Source: Tetracentron sinense | Taxonomy: Eukaryota > Streptophyta > Magnoliopsida > Trochodendrales > Trochodendraceae | Reading direction: 5' to 3' | Length of the DNA: 64,000 nucleotides | NCBI GenBank assembly: GCA_015143295.1 | Contig: CM026560.1 | Coordinates: 7,318,501-7,382,500, forward strand | Shown: one piece after another, positions 23,869-37,197 of the stretch | How positions within the stretch are numbered: position 1 is the stretch's first letter | Layout of the letters: each line of letters begins with the position of its first letter | Notes under the pieces: generated by a model | Told to the model about the DNA's origin: nothing | The model's input: the letters and a program-made list of their open reading frames with translations, nothing else | The model's database searches: none | Program-made: the position numbers and the translations under genes

Positions 23869-24789
23869 TGACCCATATCCATTAAACCCAAAAAATATGG
23901 ACCTTACTAGTGGGCCCAAGCCCATGGATTAAAACCCTAGGGTGGAGCGCCCACTTGGTGTTTATTAATTGGATTAGGATAATGTTAGTTGAATAATTAT
24001 TATTTATTAACTCCTTAAATTATGGGATTAGATTCCAATCTTGGTAAACAAGAAACAAAAGAGAAAAAAGAGGAGTTTTATTAAAACTTGGAGACCAAGC
24101 ACCATGGGCTCACGCCCCCCTATAGCTTGTGCCCACCGTATTGTGGGGTTTCCTAATTTGATTATGAATCCTATTAATTAGGAGTTTGTTTGGCTGTTGG
24201 GATTCCTATTCTTAGTTACAACCCCTTTAATTATGGAATACTTTTAGGAAAAGGAATCCCAAATTAGAAGATTTGTAACAACTAATTAATTATGAATTAA
24301 TTAGAAATCCATTATTTAGTAACTATCTAAAAAGGGATGTTTCCTAATTTGTGTAGGATTAGAATAAGATTCTAATTTCTATAAAATCCCTAACCGTAGA
24401 AGAAATAATAAATCATTACATTTTCTCTCCCCTCTCCAAAAATCGTGAGCCTCTACGAGGGAGATCTCTCTACTTCCAAATTTGTGAGCCCTCCCCTTTA
24501 GTGTTTTCAAGTTTTGAAGATAGGGTTTTGAACCCTAAGATTTTGGGAGATAGATAGTCTACACCAACATCTGTTCTTCTCCTCTTTGTTTCTTCAAGAC
24601 CAAGGAAAGATTCAAAGGCTTCGAGGGGATAGTGAAGAATAAGGATCGAGCTGCTAGTATTTCTTCGAAAAATATATACAAAAATTTCTGACGGTTCGAG
24701 TTGGTTTTTGCTTCACCGGTGAACATCATTCACCGAAGTAATTTTACCAAAACTTGTAGATAGTATTAGTTGCTTTCTGTGGTGTAAAG
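23869..24789 (+). mobile_element. C2 copia 5' LTR, 3' portion
   Basis: From GACCCATATCCATTAAACCC on, this matches 43862-44730 of the C2 3' LTR. The first roughly 1.25 kb of the LTR is missing at the left, so it is 5'-truncated. At 24785-24789 (TAAAG) it is interrupted by C3 and resumes at 34583. It contains a CTATAAAATCC TATA-like word near 24378 and a CTTCACCGGTGAAC inverted word near 24711. Confidence 0.88.
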
Positions 24790-26991
24790 TGAAAGTATAC
24801 CTCTTTTTAATTTTAGAAACACAGTTCTTGGGGGGCATACATCGAATCCCAAGATCTGACTAAGATTCTAATTGATTTTATTCAATGAAGGTTAGAAATC
24901 ACAATCACCTTTGCGACTTTGAAATTGTTAAGTCAAATCCACATAAGAATAGTACTCGCAAAACTTCACAAGTGTCAAGTCTCCTGTCGATTCACACGAA
25001 CCTTCTTTTTCCGTTAAAGCTTTTTCTAATGGAAGCTAATGGCCCTTCCAAATTTACAACTCTAGGATCTTCAAATAAAGATCCAATCTTTATTATCAAG
25101 AACCTTTCTTGATGATCAAGATCCTTGATCTTCTTCTTCTTGATTATTCAAAACGTAGAACACACAAGAGAAGAAAGGGGAGAGGGGTGACCGTACACCA
25201 CTAGACAGAGGGGCTGGGCGTGAGATTTGAGGAGAGGGGAGAGGTTTCCAAATCTGAAAATTTTGGAAAATTCAAGAATGCCCAAAGCCTTAGACGTCCA
25301 TCCCTCTTTATAGGCTTTATTGGTTGCTTGCAACCAAAGTTTCCTAATCCTTATCCAATAAGGATTCCTCAATTATTTTCCTATTTTGTTTCTCCATAAT
25401 TAATTAGGAATAATCAAAATAGAAACTAATCTCATCCATTAGTGTCCAACTAATCTTATCCTTATCCAAATCCAATTAGGATTCCTTGATTAACAAGAAA
25501 CTAATAGACTCCTTGTCCAACAAGGAATCTTTAATTAGTAACTAATTCTAACTAACTAACTAACCTTATCCAATAAGGATATTAGCTATTAGATACTAAT
25601 TAAATAATAATAACAATTATTATTATTAATACCTCCATGAAGTGGGCGTCCCACCCTAGGTGGGCCCCACCCCACACGCCCAAAGAGTTTCCAAAACCCT
25701 CTTGGTCATTTGAATTATTCTTTTATAATAATTCCCAATGGGTCCTACCCATTTGGTTTTATCCATCTAATGTGATTCCACTTTTTAGAACTTCACTATA
25801 CCATATAGTGATAACTTAGATAAATTAATTAATTTAATTATAAATTAAATTAAATACTTTAAGAAGGTCCTTGTGTGTGGGATCTAAAGGGATCTCCTAT
25901 TTCCGGTTGTGGGACCAAGTACTCAACTTTTTGGTTAAAGCATTGTTACTAGGAAACACCTTTCCTAAAACTCCATTAGGATCATAGAATGTTATCTAAG
26001 TCCCTGGACTTCCACTAATCACAATTAATGTCCATTAACACAATGTGATTAATCTCTAGAAATTAGAGAATTGCTTGTAAGTACCATCTCACAATATATT
26101 TACAAATAAATGATTCCACATTCCGATATCACTTGTAAGCTTCCGGGATTGGAACAATTCCATTGTCTTAGTCCCTAGCTTATGAATAGAACCCTTTCTC
26201 ATGATTACTTTTTCATTGAACTGAACCTCCAAAACACTTTTGAAGAAATATTAGAAAAGAACTGACATATATATTTATATATACTTTTCCATATTGAAAA
26301 TATCAATTTCGATAAAAACCATTTTACCGAAAAGCACTAGTACTGGATTTAACAATTCAGTTCAACAAGTATCACCTTGATATCATTATCTCCAATTAAG
26401 GAGTTGTGGATTCCTGATTGAGTGTTTACACACTTCTCCAAACATTGTGTACATGACCCAATGTACCCAGAGTTAGTCCTGTGTATTGGACATTGCCGAT
26501 TGGCACATCAAAGCCATATAGACAGATGTCTGAGAAAATGTTAACCTCTAGGTCTAAGGACAATTTGTCAAATGGATAACCCTAATACAATCTAACAGTG
26601 TATTCCATAGGATATCCACTAGTGACCCCGTTCAGTATTATGTACTTGCTACATATACTCACATGTTAGTCAAGAGTCACCACTCTCTGTGAATGAGATT
26701 CATCACACTATCTCATAGAACTACACATGTGCAAGCCATGATGAATTACGGCACCCAACCAGTACTCTAGAGGCTTCGAACAATATTAGGTTTACAAGGA
26801 ACCAGAAAATCATATCTCCTCGCAACCTTTGCATGATTTTCCTACAATGTTACCTATGGAACTTTATGTTTTCATCATATGAGACAGTAATTAATATAAA
26901 TACCCTTTATAGTATCTTGTGTGAATATAATAGTTGTCTAATCATCATAGAAAAATCTCTTATTGGCTTTCGAGGGCATATATGTCCAACA
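24790..26991 (-). mobile_element. C3 3' LTR
   Basis: 2202 bp; on the minus strand it runs TGTTGGACATATATGCCC ... GGTATACTTTCA. It matches 32389-34582 with scattered substitutions. A 74-codon frame (25148-25372, minus) is present in both LTRs but lacks any known domain and reflects the recent duplication. AT-rich with no other gene. Confidence 0.92.
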
Positions 26992-27008
26992 ATCTCTCAC
27001 TTGCACTC
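26992..27008 (-). other. C3 polypurine tract
   Basis: On the minus strand GAGTGCAAGTGAGAGAT sits against the 3' LTR start TGTTGGACAT. The AAGTGAGAGAT core is the usual copia form. Confidence 0.8.
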
Positions 27009-30000
27009 TAAGCCAATTAGATGTAACGCCCATCTTTTCAGTGATATTTGTCAAACACCAGCTGAAGCATAACTTAATATACATGGGTCTGTCATGTCTG
27101 CTTTATCACAACTATTGTAGTGATGCAATAACACTTGCAACTCTTGCAAATTTATTATCAACAACCACAATTTTTTAAAAGACTAAACAAAAATGATACT
27201 ATCCAACAGTTATTTTAGAAGTTAACGTGCTTGTGCATTACCATTGTACAATGCTCCGGATTAATCTGACCAATATCTTATCACATCAAAATGTGATGAA
27301 TATTGGGTCTAGTACAAGTATACTGTTTCTTGATATCATATATTTAAGAGAAATAGATTCCATTCCATAAAGGTAGAAACTCTTTTCTTGGAATCTTACT
27401 TGCACAAAAACATGATTGTTATTGGGAGAATAACAATAACCATTTAGGACTAAAAAAACATGTTGTCAAAGTTTTTGTCCTTCATTGCAAAATTGTTAGA
27501 TCAAATCTAAGAGAAGAATAATATTCATACTTTATTCACAATGAAATGAATATTATCTTTGCATAGAGCCAGGAAAGTAATTATGCTCCCACTAACCAAT
27601 TTACACACAAAGGATACTTTTATTCTTAGATGAAAATCAAACAGTTTGATTATTTCATAAGAATAAAAGTTAGTCCAACTTCAGATTCTAGGACCTGTGG
27701 ATTCTAGTGTACTATTTAGGTATAGTGAGAGCAGAGAATTGATCTCTATCAATTCTCATAGTTATTGATCTATTGGGCTTCCGCTTTTAGAGCAATTCTA
27801 GATTCAGTTTCTCTATTAGGAAACTTGTATTCCTGTTTACAAATATCTTTTGTTATCCAGGAATAGAGACTAAATGTCTCTAATGCGAATCCCAAGCTCA
27901 TCTTCCATCAAGTCATATCCAATATAATTCAATTTAACAACACCATCATGCTATGGTTTGTTATGGGAATTATCTGAGACAAGATGTAATGAGAGTAAAT
28001 TATGAAATTTTTATTAAGAGGTACTCTTCTCAATCATGGAAGACTTACCTAGTTGTTTCTGTATTTTAATGCGGAATTCCTTGAACTTTTCAAAGAAGAT
28101 GAAATAAAGTTAGCTACCTCTTAGTGGAAGATTCATATAATTACGATCATCCAACTTTTGTCCCATTCCCAAGCAGAAGTTTTATCTAACTCAGATTTCT
28201 CATTCTCCTTAACAAACATGCAACTATTGCACTTATGCAAGATCATACCAAACATTAGGAGTTGGAGATTCCAACAATTAATTGGACTTGATGAGTATAT
28301 AAGCTGGACAATCCTTCCAAAGGTTTGTCCTGAATCTAATGACCAATTGCTTCACTATGAAGCACAATCCTTATACTTTCCTTTCTTCTTTGAAGAGCCC
28401 TTGTCCATACTACCAGAATACATTTCCAATGGAAAATCTTGGATTTTTTTCCTTTGCATAAATACTCGGGATTTCAAAAATCCAACTCTTTTGAACATCT
28501 TTGAAGTATCATTGAACTCTTCAAAGGTTCTTAGCCATATGCAACATGTGGGATTTCAGACAATCTGATTTCCTACTTGTTCAACATAAACATATTAAAG
28601 GACTCCGGGAGTTTGTCGAAAATCATATCCTCTAATCCCATAAATTTATCTCAATTTATCTCAGCACCAAGAATTAGGATTTATGAATCCAATGATCTCT
28701 ATCATATTCTTTGTGACTGGGTTTCCCTAGTCAACTTGGTGTCGACTTGTCCTTTTATATAGTAAGCTGCTTAGCAGCCCTATAGTATTCAGTAAACATC
28801 TCAAATGAGATTTAACATTAGTAGTGAAAACTTGGGCAATTCTTTAGATGGTAATCACAAACTTGAGATTTCTTTTCCATTCCAAACACTTTGAATTGGT
28901 CAAGAGATTCTCATTAAAGTCTTGGTAAGGTGGTTATAGAATGACATGACAATAAAACATACATCATAATATTTCACACATAATAATATCATTAGATTAG
29001 GGCTTTCGATCTTTGATAATATTACTCATCGTTCAATCAAATTTCATAGACCCCTCAATCTATGAAATTAGGAAATATGTTACTTCATATTTTTGATGAG
29101 CATTGGGTGCCTTATAATACACATGCAATCTTCCATGCTAGGATAGTACCACACATGCACTACAAGGTGGATAGTAGCTATCCATCACTGAACATCTCAT
29201 GCATAACTCCTTATGTAAATTAGTGATTCCCAATTTTCTTATGACCTCCAAGGACAACATAACTGTCATTATGTCAGCCGTCATGTTCTTGGTTAAGTGA
29301 AACCCATTATTCTCGGTTGTCATATGATCAAGTAGGAATATGCCCCCATGCTAGTTGACACTCCCTATCAGGCCATACACATTCCTATCTACTATAGAAA
29401 TAAAGCACTAGGAGTTTAATTTAGACTGAATTATGTCCAATTCCTGTCAGAGAGACAAGACTCAGGCTAATTAATTCCTAGTCTTATTGATAATGGAAAG
29501 CCATAGGGCAACATTATCCCGTAGGATAGATTAGCCCATTTAATTCACTTAATATTTTTTTTGAGGGAAAATAGAATATTATGAACAAATTATACATCTA
29601 ATGCATATATCAAAAGCATTCACAATATTTATCTTTGTATCACATGTATAGAACAATATACAAAATCATCATATGATAATAAATCAAATTTTTTTTAATT
29701 AGATCAAACTAATTCGAATAAACTCCCACTAGCCCCAGAAGTCTTAATGGATTTAATCCAAGGGTACAAAGGTCATTTTTAACATCAATGGGCTTTAGAT
29801 AGTTCATTCATCCATATGATGGACCATTGGTCATACCAAGCACCATGGGCCCAAAATAACAATTATAAAGTGTACATGTGCATCACTAAAGCCTATAAGT
29901 CAAAATGGACTATATTACCCTTTAATTCTTTACGAATTAATTTCAGCACATTAGGATTTCACCAACCCTATGCCAAAAAGAAATTATGGGAGTCTTCAAA

Positions 30001-32374
30001 TAACTCTCTAAGACCTCTACTAGGGTCTATAAGTGTCACTCAAGCACTTTCCAAAATCGTGAATATTGTTAGCTTACATCTATGCCAATTAAGGCACAAT
30101 TATCTCATAATCATACAAGAAACATATTCCGTGTAAAAATTTTAACATGGACTACATGCATCATGTCCAAAAGGGCTATAATAATGTGTTTTATTTAAAC
30201 AAATACTTTTTATGTTTCAACAAAACACATATTGTGGGGTTTGATCCAATTATCCAAAATTTGTACAAAAACGATAATCATATTATCACAAGGGTTATGG
30301 ACTTTTCTAAGCAACTAAAAGCTATAACAAATCATCACATGAAATACATAATATAGCCGTATAATGGGTCCACATGATCATGCTATCTTAGAAATCCTAC
30401 AACTACTCTTGTAGAACGCCTTCCAAGATTTATTCTTCATGCGATCACCATCATCTTCTATCATCATTATGATTTCTCCATAGAGAAAAACCAGCAACTC
30501 CTAATACTAAGATTACATCATATTCAAAATAAGAAAACTTGAAAAACCACCCAAAATAGGGTGCTCAAGGGGAGTACCACCCATAAGAAGAAAGAGAAGA
30601 GAGAGAGAAGAAGGCATGATCATGGAACCCATCAACCATTCAACAAGAATATATATATTAACAATTCATTAACTATGAATAATAATATGACTTGACAAAT
30701 TACTTAGAAAGTCCATAACCTCAACAAGAGTTTTGCTAACCTTAGGGAAAGTGTTTCCCATATGGTTAAGGCCTCTATTAACATTTAATAGAAAAACCCT
30801 AGAGCAAAGAAAGCAAGCATGTCAAGAATGAATTCTTAGGGTTTTTAGATCATAATTAAAAGAAAAAATTTTTCCTTTAATGCTTGGAAAATCATTAAGA
30901 GAAACAATTTCTCTCAAATTTAATCTAACCCTAAAATTCATGCTCACATTCCTCAATTGATAAACAAATAGAAAACACCATATTAAATTCGGCTAGGCTT
31001 GGGATCTAATCCCTTCCATACTATTTTGATCTAATAACTATTGAAAGACCAAAATAAAAAAAATCAGCAAATTGCTAATTTTAATATCACTTTATATTGA
31101 TTCCAAAAATAAATTCAAAATCAATAATAGGTGAAATCAAAATTTTCCATAAGGGCCAACTGCTTTAGGGATTATTTGATTTAACAATTAAATAAAATAA
31201 TATCCTAAATAATAGTATTAAATGTCCATAAAATAATTGATCTCTATCAATTAAAATTCACTTGAGATAAAACCATGTATCTCAACCAATGGCATTTATG
31301 TAATTACTTGATTAACTATTAATCAAATAAGAACTTATAAATACTATGTAGCCGGTAATTCTGAGCACATGTAATTGATCCAAATCAACTACAATAATCA
31401 TGGTATTATTCCCATTAACTTTTTAGGGAACCATAAAAGATATCATAATTAACATTTAATTAAATGATAGCCTGTGGACTCGAAGCAGATAATTAAACAA
31501 TTTAATTAAATCTCAGCCCATGCTCTCGAATCAAATAATTAAACTATTTAATTAATTGATAGCTCATTAAACGATTTAATTGCATCCCATGCTCTCAAAT
31601 CAAATAATGGAATTTAGGAAAAATTTGAAAGCCTCTTGGAAAATTAATTTAGAAAACTCCTTTTCCTGCTTTAGATTTTCGACTCAAGTTTTGATCCTCA
31701 AAAAAATTGATTCTAGAAAAAATTTCTTCACAAAAGTTGTAGATCGTTTTGACGGCTTCAAAATGATGTACTAACAGACCTGAATCGGACTTACGATCAC
31801 AAAGTTATAGCCGAAATATCGAAACTGAATCGATTCTTCTAATCAAATATAAATCCAAAAATTCATGAATCAATTTTAATCGAAATAAGCTTTAATCTCC
31901 AAGAACGCTTAAGCAAGGGTGTCAAACACCATGGGATTTATTAATTAACATTTAATAAATAAAATCATATCTATATATGCTAGCCAAAATATGAATGGGT
32001 ATCTAAGTGGTCTAAATCATAGGGAAAACTTGCCCGGGGCTCACAAGAATAAATTAAACAATTTAATTTAATATTTTTAAAAGGATCTCTAAATCCATAA
32101 AGGTTATAATTAAGATTTAGATATCTCTAAACACCTATCCCTTATAAAAAGATGTTTTGAAAAAATTCAAAACCAAAATTAGTATCACACTAATTTATAA
32201 GGGTTTGATTTCTCCCTCAATAACTAGAGGGATCCCTTAGCCCTAATAAATGATTATCCAATAATCAAGAATCTAAAAGATTGATTCATTAGGGTAACCA
32301 AAATTCATAGGGAAGGCATTCTTGATATAATTAAAATTTGATTATACCCTAAAATCAAAGAGAAGCATAGCCAA
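27009..32374 (-). pseudogene. C3 internal region with gag and integrase fossils
   Basis: Reading the minus strand, three short traces support copia origin. KLPESFNMFMLNK near 28630-28580 matches the gag LQSLPxSFNxFVxN region of C2. WKDCPAY near 28320-28300 matches the end of a gag zinc knuckle, its first half lost. FEKFKEFRIKIQKQLGKS at about 28110-28044 is integrase core. Gag knuckle and integrase lie closer than in C2, so protease and pre-integrase sequence has been deleted, and RT/RNase H is absent. The rest (27009-28040 and 28650-32374) is AT-rich with no frame I can assign. A plus-strand frame at 28158-28568 is the antisense of these fossils. Confidence 0.7.
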
Positions 32375-32387
32375 GGCTCTGATACCA
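32375..32387 (-). other. C3 primer-binding site
   Basis: The minus strand reads TGGTATCAGAGCC, one base after the LTR end CTTTCA. It is a perfect initiator-Met-type primer site. Confidence 0.92.
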
Positions 32388-32388
32388 T

Positions 32389-34582
32389 TGAAAGTATGCC
32401 TCTTTTTAATTTTAGAAACATAGTTCTTAGGGGGCATACATCGAATTCCAAGATCTGACTAAGATTCTAATTGATTTTATTCAATGAAGGTTAGAAATCA
32501 CAATCACCTTTGCGACTTTGAAATTGTTAAGTCAAATCCACATAAGAATAGTACTCGTAAAACTTCACAAGTGTCAAGTCTCCTGTCGATTCACACGAAC
32601 CTTCTTTTTCCTTTAAAGCTTTCTCTAATGGAAGCTAATGGCCCTTCCAAATTTCCAGCTCTAGGATCTTGAAATAAAGATGCAATCTTTATTATCAAGA
32701 ACCTTTCTTGATGATCAAGATCCTTGATTTTCTTCTTCTTGATTATTCAAAACTTAGAACACACAAGAGAAGAAAGGGGAGAGGGGTGACCGTACACCAC
32801 CAAAGAGAGGGGCTCGGCGTGAGATTTGAGGAGAGGGGAGAGGTTTCCAAATCTGAAAATTCTGGAAAATTCAAGAATGCCCAAAGCCTTAGACGTCCAT
32901 CCCTCTTTATAGGCTTTATTGGTTGCTTGCAACCAAAGTTTCCTAATCCTTATCCAATAAGGATTCCTCAATTATTTTCCTATTTGGTTTCTCCATAATT
33001 AATTAGGAATAATCAAAATAGAAACTAATCTCATCCATTAGTGTCCAACTAATCTTATCCTTATCCTAATCCAATTAGGATTCCTTGATTAGCAAGAAAC
33101 CAATAGACTCCTTGTCCAACAAGGAATCTTTAATTATTAACTAACTAACTAACCTTATCCAATAAGGATATTAGCTATTAGATACTAATTAAATAATAAT
33201 AACAATTATTATTATTAATATCTCCATGAAGTGGGCGTCCCACCCTAGGTGGGCCCCACCCCACATGCCCAAAGGGTTTCCGAAACCCTCTTGGTTACTT
33301 GAATTATTCTTTTATAATAATTCCCAATGGGTCCTACCCATTTGGTTTTTCACATCTAACGTGATTCCACCTTTTAGAACTTCACTATACCATATAGTGA
33401 TTACTTAGAGAAATTAATTAATTTAATTATAAATTAAATTAAATACTTTAAGAAGGTCCTTGTGTGTGGGATCTAAAGGGATCTCCTATTTCCGGTTGTG
33501 GGACCAAGTACTCAACCTTTTGGTTAAAACATTGTTACTAGGAAACACCTTTCCTAAAACTCCATTAGGATCATAGAATGTTATCTAAGTCCCTGGACTT
33601 CCACTAATCACAATTAATGTCCATTAACACAATGTGATTAACTTCCAGAAATTAGAGAATTGCTTGTAAGTACCATCTCACAATATATTTACAAATAAAT
33701 CCTTCCACATTTCGATATCACTTGTAAGCTTCCGGGATTGGAACAATTCCACTGTCTTAATCCCTAGCTTATGAATAGAACCCTTTCTCATGATTACTTT
33801 TTCATTGAACTGAACCTCCAAACACTTTTGAAGAAATATTAGAAAATAACTGACATATATATATTTATATATACTTTTCCATATTGAAAATATCAATTTC
33901 GATAAAAACCATTTTACCGAAAAGCACTAGTACTGGATTTAACAATTCAGTTCAACAAGTATCACCTTGATATCATTATCTCCAATTAAGGAGTTGTGGA
34001 TTCCTTATTGAGTGTTTACACACTTCTCCAAACATTGTGTACATGACCCAACGTACCCGGAGTTAGTCCTGTGTATTGGACATTGCCGATTGGCACATCA
34101 AAGCTATATAGACAGATGTCTGAGAAGATGTTAACCTCTCAGGTCTAAGGACAATTTGTCAAATGGATAACCGTAATACAATCTGACAGTGTATTCCATA
34201 GGGTATCCACTAGTGACCCCGTTCAGTATTATGTACTTGCTACATATACTCACATGTTAGTCAAGAGTCACCACTCTCTGTGAATGCGATTCATCACACT
34301 ATCTCATAGAACTACACATGTGCAAGCCACGATGAAGTACGACGCCCAACCAGTACTCTAGAGGCTTCAAACAATATTAGGCTTACAAGGAACCGGAAAA
34401 TCATATCTCCTCGCAACCTTTGCATGATTTTCCTACAATGTTACCTATGGAACTTTATGTCTTCATCATATGAGACAGTAATTAATATAAATACCCTTTA
34501 TAGTTGGTTGTGTGAATATGATGCTTGTCTAATCAACATAGAAAAGTCTCTTATTGGCTTTTGAGGGCATATATGTTCAACA
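32389..34582 (-). mobile_element. C3 5' LTR
   Basis: 2194 bp, minus strand start TGTTGAACATATATGCCC. It matches the 3' LTR; sampled stretches show about 5 differences in 210 bp. It ends next to the second TAAAG duplication at 34583-34587. Confidence 0.92.
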
Positions 34583-34650
34583 TAAAGATCCTCGGGATCC
34601 ACTTTTTCTCATAAATTCTTATCTGGATGCCCTTCAATTGGTATCAGAGC
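34583..34650 (+). mobile_element. C2 5' LTR last part and primer-binding site
   Basis: After the TAAAG duplication the LTR finishes ATCCTCGGGATCC ... CCCTTCA at 34636, just as at 44727-44775. TGGTATCAGAGC at 34639-34650 is a perfect primer site. Confidence 0.9.
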
Positions 34651-36325
34651 TCATGGTTAGGGAGTATTTTTTGTTTATTTTAAAAGATATTTAAATAGAT
34701 AATTTAATTCATGAGATGAATTTAATTTAGATCTATTTAATAATGCTCTAGTTTTATTTTATTTGTTCATAAGATGAATAAATAAATAATTATTTTTTAT
34801 TAATTATCGAATGAGATTTGGTAATGATAATTAAATAATTTTAAGAACTAGTATTATATGTGATATAATTAATTTTGAAATAAATGGTTTATTTTGAAAA
34901 TCCATTTTAAATGATTTGATAATTTAATATTTATTTATTAATTGCTTAAAATAATTAATAAATGATTTTTCTTATAAATAGAATTTATTTGAAAATTTTA
35001 AAAACCCTATTTTATGATGAGATCATATTTAGGATTTTTGATTCTCTTAAATTTTTAATTTTAATCTTGGATAGTAGTAGAACCAATCTTTATGAAAGGA
35101 TCATAAATTTGGGAAAGGATCTTGCATTCAAGAAAAGAATAAAATATATTAAAGATTTAAGAAAATCTTATTTTATATTTTAAAAATAATTTTATGAAAA
35201 TTGTTTAAAGTAAAATATGATTGTTTTATTTTTCTTGGGTTTGATCTATATGAGATATAGATTTTATCGAGCAAATTGATAATTGTTATCATATTTTAAA
35301 TCTTTTGAAAATATCAGAAAAATTACCTCATCACCATGTTGCATCTAATTGTATGAGATTGTAGATATGGGTCAAATTTATACTATGATAAATTGTTTAT
35401 CATGCATTCATTTTAGAGGATAATATGTAGTGGGTTTTTGGCAAATTTGTATAGGGTAGATTCATTCGGTTTCCCTGAAAAGGGCAAATGGAAAAATGGT
35501 TTCCTTAATGCCATTAAATTTCTATATTATGCATTGGTGGAAATGCTGCGATGATGATCTCGATAAGATGATAAAGGAAGGGATCGCGAAGGAGTTTGCG
35601 AGTTGCCTTTATTCTTATCTCATTCTCTTGTATCCATGCATTTTAATTTTTATTGACCCATAACGATTAGTCTCATATGATGTTTATTATTGTTTAATTA
35701 TCATGAGATGATATTTATGTTGAAATAATTGCCCATTGATATATCTTGTGTATATAAGACTGGGGACAAGTCCTTAAGTATTATGATCTTCTAACGTACA
35801 CTGTGATCTTATAGTGGGGAGTGTGAGTAAGCTGATAAGCCAAAGCCGGGCCCAATCCCTCTCACCTATGTGAAAACATGGTGAAAACTTTATAAGCAAA
35901 TAGTGGGAGCAATAACGCCAAAGCATGAGCTTTCGCTAGGTGTTTATTAGGTTGATGGTAGGTGGGCACAATAATAAGAGATGTCATACAATAATGCCAA
36001 AGCGTGAGTATAACATCCCTTATAGATCAGACAATAGATTGAATGCTCCAAAATTCACAAGATGAGATATGTGAAAATAGAGAAGATAATTTCTATCTGC
36101 CTATTCAAGGCGATGTGATATTGTGCCCAAAGGTAGGATTACATTAAGCCAGTGTCTAGGTATTCAATGCCAATTGATACTTCCTAAATTGGCAATACTA
36201 TTAGAAACAGACCCATAATCTAATAGTAAATAATGAATTCAATAGATCCCTAATACTATCTTATTTGTCATTTGATTAGATCATGACACGCCTACACCCA
36301 TTGATTGATATTCTTCATGATGAGA
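34651..36325 (+). other. C2 leader, long and AT-rich
   Basis: About 1.7 kb of very AT-rich sequence between primer site and gag. No frame matches a domain. Near 35900-36010 a phrase around GCCAAAGC(A/G)TGAG occurs twice. I see nothing else. Confidence 0.6.
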
Positions 36326-37197
36326 AGTTAGTTGGAACTAACTAGTAGACTGGGAATTTAGGATATACCTGGTACTCTCTTATGAAAAACTTACCCTATG
36401 TCTTACAATTTCTAAACCTATGGTTCTCCTGGATTCAACACCAGATCTGTTGGCTGAAGCTGATTTAAGGAAATTGTTCTAATTAAACAGCAAGAGATTG
36501 GGTGTTAGCATCATTATCCACTATTTTGTATAACCATCATATGCATATGGATAATTCTTCTGACATTTTGCAACCCCTATATGAGATGTTTGGTGAAGAG
36601 AATAAGTCTGCCAAACAAACAACATTAAGATTTCTTCTCACCACCGAAATGAGAGAGAGAACTTTAGTCAGAGAACACGTCATGAAGATGATGAGTTTTA
36701 TTAAAGAATTGGAGATGTATGGTGGAGAGATGGATCATATAACCAAAATAATTACTATTCTACAGTCACTCCCTCGGTCATTCAACTTGTTTGTAGTGAA
36801 TTACAGTATAAAAAATTTAGAGATAACTCTTAGTGGGTTATTAGACTCACTATTGGCTATGGAAGATGAGATCCAAAAGGATATTGATGGTGAAATTATG
36901 TTTGTTGAAAGAACTATACCTCTGATAGTGTCTGAAAAGAAAAGGAAGAGGAATAAGGGTAAAGGAAAGTTTAAAGATAATAGGGGTAAGGTAAAAGTTA
37001 CCAAAGGTTCTTCAGGAGATGCTAGCAAGGAAAACAAAGGCAAAGGAAAGTGTTTCCACTATGGTAAAATAGGCCACTGGAAGAGGAAATGTAGGACATA
37101 CCTCACAACTCTTAAGAAGGGTGGTGCAAATACTCAAGGTATGAGATGCTTTGAAGTATTAATTACTATTGAATCACTTTCTGGATGGTCCTCCTAA
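36326..37197 (+). pseudogene. gag: C2 copia gag, zinc knuckle damaged
   Basis: The first part (to about 36490) is in broken frames (KPMVLLDSTPDLLAEADLRK). From 36502 one frame is open to 37197. It has the copia Gag run NSSDILQPLYEMFGEE, EHVMKMMSFIKELEMYGGEM and LQSLPRSFNLFVVNY, then a Lys-rich linker and CFHYGKIGHWKRKC at about 37051-37092. A CCHC knuckle needs Cys at the fourth place; here it is Tyr, so RNA binding should be impaired. A stop follows GWSS at 37195. Confidence 0.85.

Larger units (their letters stand above)
24790..34582 (-). mobile_element. C3: complete non-autonomous copia-derived element
   Basis: The 9793-bp element on the minus strand has two LTRs of about 2.2 kb, a primer site, a purine-rich tract and a perfect 5-bp duplication TAAAG (24785-24789 and 34583-34587). 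The LTRs differ by only a few percent in the stretches I compared, so it is the youngest visible insertion together with G6. The internal 5.4 kb has no long frame. Fossil gag and integrase pieces are visible, but no RT or RNase H. It must have moved using enzymes from another element, like the LARD class. Confidence 0.9.

Noticed and set aside
25148..25372. 74-codon frame preserved in both C3 LTRs (also 32747-32971)
   Set aside because: LTRs are copied from each other at insertion, so identity between them is not evidence of coding. No domain is recognised.
28158..28568. 136-codon plus-strand frame as a new gene
   Set aside because: The opposite strand carries gag traces of C3 here, so this frame is an antisense shadow.
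34638..34650. tRNA gene fragment
   Set aside because: TGGTATCAGAGC words throughout the window are primer-binding sites next to LTR ends, with no cloverleaf around them.
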